Assembly: GCA_028820215.1 (NCBI GenBank)
Contig: JAPPKD010000345.1
Location: 1-7,740, forward strand
DNA: 7,740 nucleotides
From: Spirochaetaceae bacterium
Lineage (GTDB): Bacteria > Spirochaetota > Spirochaetia > SZUA-6 > Bin103
Reading direction: 5' to 3'
A model generated the notes under the pieces. The model saw only the letters and a program-made list of their open reading frames with translations, was not told where the DNA came from and ran no database searches. Of this stretch, positions 1-5,463 are shown in pieces. Positions within the stretch are counted from its first letter, which is position 1. Every line of letters begins with the position of its first letter. The position numbers and the translations under genes were made by a program.

Positions 1-106
1 TCTTTCCCGTCATTCCGCCCAATTCGTGATCACGGATCATGTCGCTGCGGAGGTCTCCGATCAACTGCCGTCGATACGCCGTCGCGTCGCGTTTCGTGAA
101 CGTCAT
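1..106 (-). CDS. N-terminal fragment of an unidentified protein, cut by the window edge
   Basis: On the minus strand an ATG at 106 opens a frame with no stop down to base 1, giving 35 codons. It begins MTFTKRDATAYRRQLIG and continues with a charged, helix-like stretch rich in Arg and Asp. It starts 10 nt after the stop codon of the upstream dioxygenase gene on the same strand, which is typical operon spacing, so the two are probably co-transcribed. No clear Shine-Dalgarno sequence precedes the ATG, so translational coupling is possible. I do not recognise the family from so short a piece. It has no signal peptide or membrane segment. The composition looks like real protein rather than GC-bias noise (Thr, Lys, Ile, Tyr and Met present, few Arg/Pro/Ala runs), which is the main reason for listing it. 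Confidence 0.5.
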   Translation of the reverse strand, partial: MTFTKRDATAYRRQLIGDLRSDMIRDHELGGMTGK

Positions 107-116
107 GGCGTACGGC

Positions 117-1223
117 TCAGATGAACATGGTGTTGGTGTCGTAGTTCCTGAGGATCGACTCGCGGGCGGCCTCGTTCCAGCGGTTGGCGTCCAGTTCGTC
201 CGCCAGCGGCTGGTAGCGGTAGCTCCGCTCGTGCGGGAAGCGCTGGTGGCGGGCGTCGACCGCCAGCGCGATGATGCGCGAGCGCTGGTGGATGCGCGCG
301 GCGTCGTAGGTGACGGGCGGGTCGCCGCGGGTCACGCCGAGCAGCGAGGAGCGGCGGTGGAAGCCGAACACCAGCGTGACCCGCAACGCCTCGGACTCGT
401 TGGCGAACGCGCCGTGCACCACCTGGCGGTTGTTGATCGCCACGTCGCCGGGGTTGCACAGCATCGGCACCGCGTCGGGCAGGCGTTCGGAGCCGCCGTT
501 GGCCGCCACGTGTGCCGCGATGTCGTACTTGCCGCGGTGGGTGCCGGGAACTACCCACAGCGCGTTGGCGGGGGTGGTGGGGTAGAGCTGGGCCATCGTG
601 TTGAAGCCGTGGGTGCCGGCGTCCAGCTCGCCGCTGTCCCAGTGCGTGGTGCCGTCCTGGTGCCACGCCGTGGACGGCCCGAGCCCCGGTTGCTTGACGA
701 ATATCCCCTCGTTCCAGGGCACGAAGTCAGGGCCGTTGATCCGTTCCGCCACTGCCAGCAGGTCGGGATGGCCGTACAGCCGCAGATAGGCGTCCATGAG
801 CTGCAGCGCGCCGCCGCCGATGAAGCTCAGCACCTCCTCCGGCGCCTCCGGGGCCGCCTCGGGCTCGGACATCTTTACCGGGTGGCGGCCGTCGCTGGCC
901 GCGGTGCCCCCTGCCGGGTCGCTCAGCGGCTTCGCGAACTGGAACTGCGGGCGCTCCAGGTCCACGCCGAGCGCGGGCCTGCCCTGCGCATCGGTTTCGG
1001 CCCCGCGCGCGTGCGGCGCCCGCTCCAGCACGCGCGCGAAGTCAGCCTTCAGTTCGCGCAGCTCCTCGCCGCTCACCACGCCCTCGAACACGTAGAAGCC
1101 GGTGCGCCAGTAGGCGTCGACGATCTCCTGGCGCAGGTTGCCGTTGCCGTCGAACCGTAGCGGTCCGCGGTTGCCGAGCTCACGGGCGCGCCGTTCGCCC
1201 TCTAACAGGTACGCGTCAGTCAC
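117..1223 (-). CDS. Phytanoyl-CoA dioxygenase (PhyH) family Fe(II)/2-oxoglutarate-dependent oxygenase
   Basis: This is a predicted cytosolic non-haem iron hydroxylase of 368 residues. The double-stranded beta-helix core is visible: iron ligands H188 and D190 in WHQDG, distal ligand H270 in NRQVVHGAF, and R281, eleven residues further on, as the likely 2-oxoglutarate carboxylate clamp. Other family landmarks are YGHPDLLAVAERINGPDF (149-166), the MAQLYPTTPAN segment (210-220) and VVPGTHRG (224-231). The N-terminal part contains a GLY/PRO/ALA-rich stretch (about 72-130) before the core. I chose GTG at 1223 because GAGGGGG lies 5 nt upstream; an in-frame ATG at 1247 would add eight residues but has no ribosome binding site. 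It heads a minus-strand unit with the fragment at 1-106 and is divergent from the ATPase gene. The substrate is unknown: family members hydroxylate acyl-CoAs, ectoine, phosphonates and natural products. The family call is firm, the specific role open. Confidence 0.9.
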   Translation of the reverse strand: MTDAYLLEGERRARELGNRGPLRFDGNGNLRQEIVDAYWRTGFYVFEGVVSGEELRELKADFARVLERAPHARGAETDAQGRPALGVDLERPQFQFAKPLSDPAGGTAASDGRHPVKMSEPEAAPEAPEEVLSFIGGGALQLMDAYLRLYGHPDLLAVAERINGPDFVPWNEGIFVKQPGLGPSTAWHQDGTTHWDSGELDAGTHGFNTMAQLYPTTPANALWVVPGTHRGKYDIAAHVAANGGSERLPDAVPMLCNPGDVAINNRQVVHGAFANESEALRVTLVFGFHRRSSLLGVTRGDPPVTYDAARIHQRSRIIALAVDARHQRFPHERSYRYQPLADELDANRWNEAARESILRNYDTNTMFI

Positions 1224-1228
1224 GGTAT

Positions 1229-1235
1229 CCCCCTC
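1229..1235 (-). promoter_or_regulatory. Ribosome binding site deciding the PhyH start at 1223
   Basis: On the minus strand GAGGGGG precedes the GTG codon at 1223 with a 5-nt spacer. It favours this GTG over the ATG at 1247, which lacks a purine-rich box. Confidence 0.5.
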
Positions 1236-1328
1236 GCTACGGGACATTATTGGACGGGGTGGTCGGCGGCGCAACCGATCGACCCGGGAGCCACGCCGCC
1301 GGGTCGGCGAGCGAAGGAGCACGCGTCC

Positions 1329-1357
1329 TTGACGGATTCGCGGTGCGGTCCGACACT
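1329..1357 (+). promoter_or_regulatory. Candidate sigma70-type promoter for the ATPase gene
   Basis: TTGACG (1329-1334) is followed after 17 bp by GACACT (1352-1357). The -35 box is five of six to consensus and the -10 box three of six. It lies in the 230-bp divergent region and would give a leader of roughly 90 nt before the GTG at 1454. A very similar arrangement, TTGACT-18-GACACT, sits before the SDR gene. This is a pattern match only, and rests on no mapped transcript. Confidence 0.35.
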
Positions 1358-1395
1358 GCGCGAACCGGTGAAACGCATCACCTTCAGGCAACGCC

Positions 1396-1420
1396 GGCGC
1401 TGCCCCGGAGTGGGGGCGCC
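1396..1420 (+). other. GC-rich hairpin in the leader of the ATPase gene
   Basis: GGCGC (1396-1400) can pair with GCGCC (1416-1420), and CCCC (1403-1406) with GGGG (1412-1415), leaving a two-base TG bulge and a five-base loop. It lies between the candidate promoter and the start codon. It is not followed by a T run on either strand, so a terminator role is unlikely. It could affect leader folding, or simply reflect GC-rich sequence. Confidence 0.3.
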
Positions 1421-1453
1421 GCACGTCTCGACGGCACCGGGCGGCGGGCGATC

Positions 1454-2887
1454 GTGCTGACTCGGTTGCGGGTGTCGGGCTTCAGGAACCTGGTCGACGC
1501 CGATGTCCGGTTCGGACCGTTCACTTGCATTGTCGGGCCCAACGGCGCCGGCAAGTCCAACCTGTTCGACGCGATCCGGTTTCTGAGCGCGTTGGCCGAC
1601 GGCACGCTCGGCGAGGCTGCCGACGCGGTGTGCGGCGGCCATGGCGGCGCCGGCGCGCACGACCTGTTTCACCGCGCCGGCGACCGTGTCGCCGACCGCA
1701 TGACGTTCGTGGCGGACATGGTGGTGCCCTGGCGAGCGGTCGACGACCTGGGCCAGGAGACCAGGGCCAGCAGCACGTTGCTGCGCTACTCCCTCGAACT
1801 CGGCCGTGGCCGACCAGGTGCCGGGTTGGCACGTGGCGCCCTCGCGGTCATCAGGGAGGACTTGATGCATCTCCGCCAGCGAGACGCGCCGCATCACCTC
1901 CGGTTCCCCCACAGTGCAAGCGACTGGCGCCGGGCGGTGGTGGGCGGCAAGCGCTCGGCGCCATCCTTCATCTCCACCGAGGGGAACGGCGAACAGCGCG
2001 TCGTGGTGCTGCACCGCGATGGCGGCGGCGGCGTCGGTCCGGTGCGCCTCAGAGCGGTCGATCTGCCGCGTACCGTGCTGTCTACGGTGTCCGGCGCGCA
2101 GAGCCCCACGGCGCTCGCTGCCCGCCGAGAGATGCAGTCGTGGCAGTTCCTGCAGCCGGAGCCGGCTTCGCTGCGCCGGCCCGATCGGTTCGGGTCGCCG
2201 TCCCGCATGGCAGCCGACGGAAGCCACCTGGCGGCAGCTCTGCACCGCCTGATCAGCAACGATGCCGGCGCCGGCCACAACCGGGAACCGGCACCGCTGG
2301 AAGCGATATCCGGCCGGCTCGGCGAGCTGATCGGCGGCGCGCATGCGCCGCGCGTGGAAGTGGATCCGGAACGCGACCGATTGGCGCTGTGCCTGCTCGA
2401 CCGGGACGGAACTGTGTACCCCGCGTCGACGCTTGCGGACGGCGCGCTGCGGCTCCTCGCGTTCGTGGTGCTCGCCCACGACCCGCAGACGCGCGGCGTG
2501 TTGTGCATGGAGGATCCGGAACGCGGCATCCACCCGGGCCGGATTCCGGCCGTGCTGGAGCTGTTGATGGGGATCGGCGTGGATCCTCACCAGCCGGTCG
2601 GGGAGCGCAATCCACTCCGCCAGGTGATCGTCAGCACCCATGCGCCGGCGCTGCTGCAGCAGGTTCCGGACGAGAGTGTCGTGCTCGTGCGGCCCCGGCG
2701 CGGAGGGGCGCAGTTCCTGTGTCTGCCGGACACTTGGCGAGCCGCGGAGAGCCCGCATGCGTCGCGCGACGACCTCGAGGCCTACCTGAATCCGGTGCCG
2801 TCCCGAGAAGGCGGCGCCGCCGGCACGCGCTACACACGGGTCGTCGATCGGGAGGACGCAGGGCAGTTGCCGCTGTTTCCCGTCTGA
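1454..2887 (+). CDS. AAA_21/OLD-like ABC-class ATPase (COG4637-type predicted ATPase)
   Basis: This 477-residue ATP-binding protein of the SMC/RecF/OLD-like ABC class starts with MLTRLRVSGFRNL-type sequence (initiating GTG), the usual N-terminus of this family. Walker A is GPNGAGKS (28-35). An ABC-signature-like LADGALRLLA (327-336) precedes Walker B VLCMEDPERGIHP (349-361), and the switch histidine is in VIVSTHAP (391-398). The usual Walker B text is EEPE; here the second acidic residue is Asp (EDPE), a conservative change at the expected catalytic position. No Toprim nuclease domain follows, unlike true OLD proteins; the C-terminus ends at QLPLFPV. An in-frame ATG at 1250 would add 68 residues lacking family similarity and would almost reach the divergent gene's start, so GTG at 1454 is preferred although its ribosome binding site is weak. 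Such ATPases are often paired with a nuclease or other effector, but none is adjacent here. Biological role unknown; DNA-related or defence function is inference. Confidence 0.85.
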   Translation: MLTRLRVSGFRNLVDADVRFGPFTCIVGPNGAGKSNLFDAIRFLSALADGTLGEAADAVCGGHGGAGAHDLFHRAGDRVADRMTFVADMVVPWRAVDDLGQETRASSTLLRYSLELGRGRPGAGLARGALAVIREDLMHLRQRDAPHHLRFPHSASDWRRAVVGGKRSAPSFISTEGNGEQRVVVLHRDGGGGVGPVRLRAVDLPRTVLSTVSGAQSPTALAARREMQSWQFLQPEPASLRRPDRFGSPSRMAADGSHLAAALHRLISNDAGAGHNREPAPLEAISGRLGELIGGAHAPRVEVDPERDRLALCLLDRDGTVYPASTLADGALRLLAFVVLAHDPQTRGVLCMEDPERGIHPGRIPAVLELLMGIGVDPHQPVGERNPLRQVIVSTHAPALLQQVPDESVVLVRPRRGGAQFLCLPDTWRAAESPHASRDDLEAYLNPVPSREGGAAGTRYTRVVDREDAGQLPLFPV

Positions 2888-2904
2888 GCAGAGGCGCCTG
2901 GCCG

Positions 2905-2916
2905 TGGGCCGGCCCA
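2905..2916. repeat. Perfect 12-bp palindrome downstream of the ATPase gene
   Basis: TGGGCCGGCCCA is a perfect palindrome 17 bp after the ATPase stop. CCTGG at 2897-2901 and CCAGG at 2914-2918 offer an alternative hairpin. No T run follows. It could be part of a transcription end, a protein-binding site for the following gene, or chance in GC-rich sequence. The rest of the spacer (2888-2984) shows nothing else beyond the -10-like box listed separately. Confidence 0.3.
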
Positions 2917-2970
2917 GGTCAGACCGAGGCCATGCGATCGCGGCCCGGTCCGTCATGGTTCCGCGTGTGC

Positions 2971-2976
2971 TATGGT
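2971..2976 (+). promoter_or_regulatory. -10-like box just upstream of the second PhyH gene
   Basis: TATGGT ends 8 nt before the GTG at 2985, in a locally AT-richer stretch, and no Shine-Dalgarno sequence intervenes. This is the geometry expected of a leaderless transcript. No good -35 box is visible. Confidence 0.3.
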
Positions 2977-2984
2977 ATTGGGCA

Positions 2985-3746
2985 GTGGAAACTTCGCACA
3001 ACGGCTTGTCGGCCGAGCAGAAGGCGCGCTACCGGCAAGATGGATACGTGGTCCTGGAGCGTGTGTTCGCGGCCGACGAGTGCCGGCGGTTTGTCCGTCA
3101 CGTGGATGACCTGAGCGCCGGGAGGAAGCGGCTCGACGGGTTCGGGCAGCAGGAGAACTACGGCCAGCGCACGTTCAACCAGCATCTCTACGACCCGTTG
3201 GCGCTGCAGTTCCTGATCGACGAGCGCCTGCACCGGCCGCTCGCCGACTGCTTCGATGACGAGCCGGAGGCGATCCAGACCATGCACTTCTTCGCAGGCT
3301 CGGAGCATCCGCTGCACCAGGACCAGTACTACCTGCCGGATTGCATGTCGGCGTGGATCGCGATGGTAGGCGTCGACCGGGACAATGGACCGCTGGTGGT
3401 GCAGCCGGGCTCGCACCGGGGGCGGCTGGTCACCAAGCGAGACGCGCGGCACGAACTGCAGCCGGGCGAGACCTACATGGACCAGCAGCACGGCCGCTAC
3501 TTCCCGCTGGTGCGGGAGGCATTCCGAGACAATGGCCGCGACCCGGCGCAGGTGCTGGTGAACCAGGGCGACGTGGTGCTGTTCCACGGCCGGCTGATCC
3601 ACGGCGGCGCCCCGGTGCGGCGCCCCGGCACGCCCCGGCACGCACTGGCGTGCCACTACATCCCGTACGGGAGCGAGAACTGGGACCGCGACTGGCCGCG
3701 CATCTCGTTCGACGGCACGCGCCGCGTCCACTACCGCGCCGCGTAG
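2985..3746 (+). CDS. PhyH family Fe(II)/2-oxoglutarate-dependent dioxygenase, compact form
   Basis: This 253-residue dioxygenase, probably cytosolic, has a classic PhyH start: LSAEQKARYRQDGYVVLERVF (8-28), the helix-turn that opens most family members. Iron ligands are H111 and D113 in LHQDQYYL and distal H206 in FHGRLIHGGAP; the probable 2-oxoglutarate Arg is R218, twelve residues after the distal His. NGPLVVQPGSHRGRL (134-148) is the conserved beta-strand and turn. GTG at 2985 is chosen because it places the family N-terminus at residue 1; an ATG at 2904 would add 27 residues of low similarity. It follows the ATPase gene on the same strand after a 97-bp gap and is convergent with the pentapeptide gene. 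It is shorter than, and not a recent duplicate of, the dioxygenases at either side. It resembles the general PHYHD1/ectoine-hydroxylase-like group; the substrate cannot be inferred. Confidence 0.9.
   Translation: METSHNGLSAEQKARYRQDGYVVLERVFAADECRRFVRHVDDLSAGRKRLDGFGQQENYGQRTFNQHLYDPLALQFLIDERLHRPLADCFDDEPEAIQTMHFFAGSEHPLHQDQYYLPDCMSAWIAMVGVDRDNGPLVVQPGSHRGRLVTKRDARHELQPGETYMDQQHGRYFPLVREAFRDNGRDPAQVLVNQGDVVLFHGRLIHGGAPVRRPGTPRHALACHYIPYGSENWDRDWPRISFDGTRRVHYRAA
3621..3643 (+). repeat. 10-bp tandem repeat inside the second PhyH gene
   Basis: CGCCCCGGCA is present twice in tandem (3621-3630, 3631-3640) followed by a partial third unit CGC. The second copy contains the codon for R218 (3636-3638), the predicted 2-oxoglutarate-binding Arg. 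The period is not a multiple of three, so gain or loss of one unit would shift the frame. Confidence 0.6.
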
Positions 3747-3749
3747 CCA

Positions 3750-3763
3750 GCCCCACTCGGGGC
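3750..3763 (+). terminator. Possible hairpin terminator after the second PhyH gene
   Basis: GCCCC (3750-3754) pairs with GGGGC (3759-3763) around an ACTC loop, starting 4 nt after the stop codon. It lacks a T tract. A wider 8-bp inverted repeat, GCCAGCCC (3746-3753) and GGGCTGGC (3822-3829), spans most of the 87-bp convergent spacer and ends 5 bp from the stop of the opposing pentapeptide gene, so it could serve both genes. Weak call because neither has a U-rich tail. Confidence 0.35.
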
Positions 3764-3833
3764 CGCTCGTACCAATTCTGATTCTGCGCTCTCGCTTCGC
3801 TGACGGTCGGCTGAGCGGTGAGGGCTGGCCCGT

Positions 3834-4436
3834 TCAACAGTCGGGAAGGCGCGGGCGCGGTCTCGTTCTCGTGTCGCAGCCCTGCGCCACGTCGAGATCG
3901 ACGTTGGTCAGGTTGGCGCCGCTGAGGTCTGCCTCGTCCAGGACAGCACCACCGAGGTCTGCTCCGTGCAGGTTCGCTTCGCTCAGATCGGCTCCGTTCA
4001 AGGTCGCACTGCGCAAGTCCGCCTCTTGCAGGTTCGCCCGCCGCAGGATCGCCGCCACCAGGGATGCGGCCCGCAGATTGGTGCCGCTCAGGTGCGCCCG
4101 GCGCAGGTCGGCGTCCACCAAGTCGGCACCTATCAGGTCCGCGGCCGCCAAGTTGGCATCGCGCAGCATCACGTTGCGCATCGTCGCCCCGGTCAGGGTT
4201 GCTCCCTCCAGGTTCGCGTTGATCAGGTCGGCGTTCGTCAGGTCGGCGTTGACCAGCAAGGCGCCCGACAAGTCGGCGCCGGTGAGATCCACGCCGCGCA
4301 GGTCGGCGTCGCGCAGGTCGGCGTCGCTCAAGTCGGCATACTCGCAGTCCGGCAGGCACTCCGGCAGTGCCGCTACATACGTGGCGGCCGCCAGCAACAG
4401 CACCACTATCGAAGGCAGGTTCCTATGATGCGTCAT
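3834..4436 (-). CDS. Exported pentapeptide-repeat protein with flanking cysteines
   Basis: This 200-residue protein has a likely Sec signal peptide: basic MTHHRN, hydrophobic core IVVLLLAAATYVA (10-22), probable cleavage near A23. From residue 33 to 182 it is 30 consecutive pentapeptides of the A(D/N)LXX type without a break (for example YADLS, DADLR, GADLS, NADLT). Such repeats fold as a right-handed quadrilateral beta-helix. Two cysteines, C27 and C31, lie just before the helix, and two, C187 and C200, just after it; these are the mature protein's only cysteines and could form capping disulphides outside the cytoplasm. A short Arg/Pro-rich tail follows the last repeat. The ATG at 4436 is chosen because it gives the signal peptide; GGAG lies almost against it, too close for a normal ribosome binding site. 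It stands alone on its strand, convergent with one PhyH gene and divergent from the SDR. Function unknown; cytosolic gyrase-protecting pentapeptide proteins lack export signals. Confidence 0.85.
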   Translation of the reverse strand: MTHHRNLPSIVVLLLAAATYVAALPECLPDCEYADLSDADLRDADLRGVDLTGADLSGALLVNADLTNADLINANLEGATLTGATMRNVMLRDANLAAADLIGADLVDADLRRAHLSGTNLRAASLVAAILRRANLQEADLRSATLNGADLSEANLHGADLGGAVLDEADLSGANLTNVDLDVAQGCDTRTRPRPRLPDC

Positions 4437-4442
4437 GCTCCA

Positions 4443-4448
4443 AGTATC
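4443..4448 (-). promoter_or_regulatory. -10-like box next to the pentapeptide gene start
   Basis: On the minus strand GATACT ends 6 nt before the ATG at 4436, again compatible with a leaderless or near-leaderless transcript. No convincing -35 box lies 17-18 bp further upstream. Confidence 0.25.
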
Positions 4449-4514
4449 GGCACGACGCACAAACCATGAACCGGCACAATCCGCAGGCGGGCAGAGGCGA
4501 CCGTCACGGCGGCT

Positions 4515-4536
4515 CGCCACTTCGCCGCCACTTCGC
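4515..4536. repeat. 11-bp perfect tandem duplication in the divergent spacer
   Basis: CGCCACTTCGC occurs twice head to tail (4515-4525 and 4526-4536) between the pentapeptide and SDR genes. It could be a paired regulator-binding site or simple slippage. Confidence 0.5.
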
Positions 4537-4584
4537 TCACGACCCTGTTCGGTGCGCACGCCATGACGGCGAGAGGGCGCGTGA

Positions 4585-4614
4585 TTGACTACCTCCCGGG
4601 GGTCGGCCGACACT
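4585..4614 (+). promoter_or_regulatory. Candidate sigma70-type promoter for the SDR gene
   Basis: TTGACT (4585-4590) and GACACT (4609-4614) are separated by 18 bp, and the latter ends 17 nt before the ATG at 4632. The same -10 text and a near-identical -35 precede the ATPase gene. If it is used, transcription begins only about 10 nt before the start codon. Confidence 0.35.
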
Positions 4615-4631
4615 GCTCCGAGAAACGGGCC

Positions 4632-5369
4632 ATGCAGTCTCTGGCGGAAAAAGTCGCGCTGGTGACCGGTGGCGGGCGCGGTATCGGCCGGGCCATCGCC
4701 GTCGCCTTCGCTCGCGAGGGTGCGGACGTGGCGCTTGCAGCGCGCAGCGATTCGGAGTTGGCCTCGGTCGCAGACCGGATCCGCGGGCTCGGCCGCCGGG
4801 TCCTGGCCGTGCCGACCGATGTGATCCGGCGCGAGGAGGTGGACGCGTTGGCGGACGCGGTGCGCCGGGAGTTCGGGCGCCTCGACATCATGGTCAACAA
4901 CGCCGGCGGCGGCCTGGAGCGCAGCAGCATCCTGGACAGCGATCCCGGCCTGTGGGTCGAGGACGTCACCGTGAACTGCATCAGCGCCTACCTGGTGTCG
5001 CGCGCGCTGCTGCCGCTGATGATCGAGTCGGGCGGCGGGCGGGTGATCAACGTCGGATCGGGCATGGGACACCGGCCCACCGCCGGCGGCTCCGCCTACC
5101 ACGTCGGCAAGGCGGGACTGTGGATGTTCACCCGCTGCCTTGCCGAGGAGGTGTGGCAGCACAACATCACCGTGAACGAGCTGATTCCGGGCCCGGTCGC
5201 CACCCGGCTCACCGGCGATCACATGCAGGTGGGCGGTCCACCGCCGTACGCGGCCAGCGAGGCGATCAAGGAGCCGGAGGATGTGGCGCCGCTGGCGCTG
5301 TTTCTTGCCAGCCAGCCCGACCGCGGCCCCACGGCGCAGAGCTTCAGCCTCACCCGCCGACCGATCTGA
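4632..5369 (+). CDS. Short-chain dehydrogenase/reductase (classical SDR)
   Basis: This 245-residue cytosolic NAD(P)-dependent oxidoreductase interconverts an alcohol and a carbonyl. Its Rossmann fold is clear: cofactor motif TGGGRGIG (12-19), NNAG (89-92), catalytic N115, S143 in VGSGMG, Y156 and K160 in YHVGK, and the PG motif (186-187). An Arg at the end of the second strand (R38, AAR) with no acidic residue there suggests NADP(H) preference. The C-terminus ends in QSFSLTRRPI rather than the common VDGG tail. Start ATG 4632 gives the standard MQSLAEKVALVTGG opening; an ATG at 4563 would add 23 atypical residues. The ribosome binding site is weak. The PhyH-HEAT gene follows on the same strand after 94 bp, suggesting a functional pair. 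Substrate unknown. Confidence 0.9.
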   Translation: MQSLAEKVALVTGGGRGIGRAIAVAFAREGADVALAARSDSELASVADRIRGLGRRVLAVPTDVIRREEVDALADAVRREFGRLDIMVNNAGGGLERSSILDSDPGLWVEDVTVNCISAYLVSRALLPLMIESGGGRVINVGSGMGHRPTAGGSAYHVGKAGLWMFTRCLAEEVWQHNITVNELIPGPVATRLTGDHMQVGGPPPYAASEAIKEPEDVAPLALFLASQPDRGPTAQSFSLTRRPI

Positions 5370-5463
5370 CCGGCTCGAACGAGCACCCGGCCCGGGGCCG
5401 CCGCGCGTCGTGGCAGCGCGCATAGTGGGCGAGCATCCCGCGAATTCGTATCCTGAAGGGGAC
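5370..5463 (+). other. Spacer between SDR and PhyH-HEAT genes with short hairpins and a -10-like box
   Basis: It contains GCTC-GAAC-GAGC (5373-5384), the odd palindrome GGCCC-G-GGGCC (5389-5399) and GCGCG/CGCGC arms at 5403-5407 and 5417-5421. A locally AT-richer stretch carries TATCCT (5449-5454). AAGGGG (5456-5461) is a purine-rich box but only 2 nt from the ATG at 5464. Either the downstream gene has its own start-proximal promoter or it is read through from the SDR. Confidence 0.35.

Noticed and set aside
39..1160. 373-codon plus-strand open frame opposite the first PhyH gene
   Set aside because: Val/Arg/Gly/Ala-rich sequence with no domain signature; the minus strand carries the complete PhyH active site.
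1247..3001. 584-codon open frame on the minus strand opposite the ATPase gene
   Set aside because: It is rich in Arg, His, Gln and Ala with no recognisable motif, while the plus strand has a full set of ATPase motifs. Typical GC-bias antisense frame.
3966..4469. Plus-strand frame with repeated QVG/QVR units opposite the pentapeptide gene
   Set aside because: The apparent repeats are the antisense of the 15-nt pentapeptide period. No ribosome binding site, and the minus-strand reading gives a textbook signal peptide and repeat fold.
5281..5463. 61-residue N-terminal extension of the PhyH-HEAT protein
   Set aside because: It overlaps the SDR coding end in another frame and is Arg/Pro/Ala-rich; the PhyH-like N-terminus begins at 5464.
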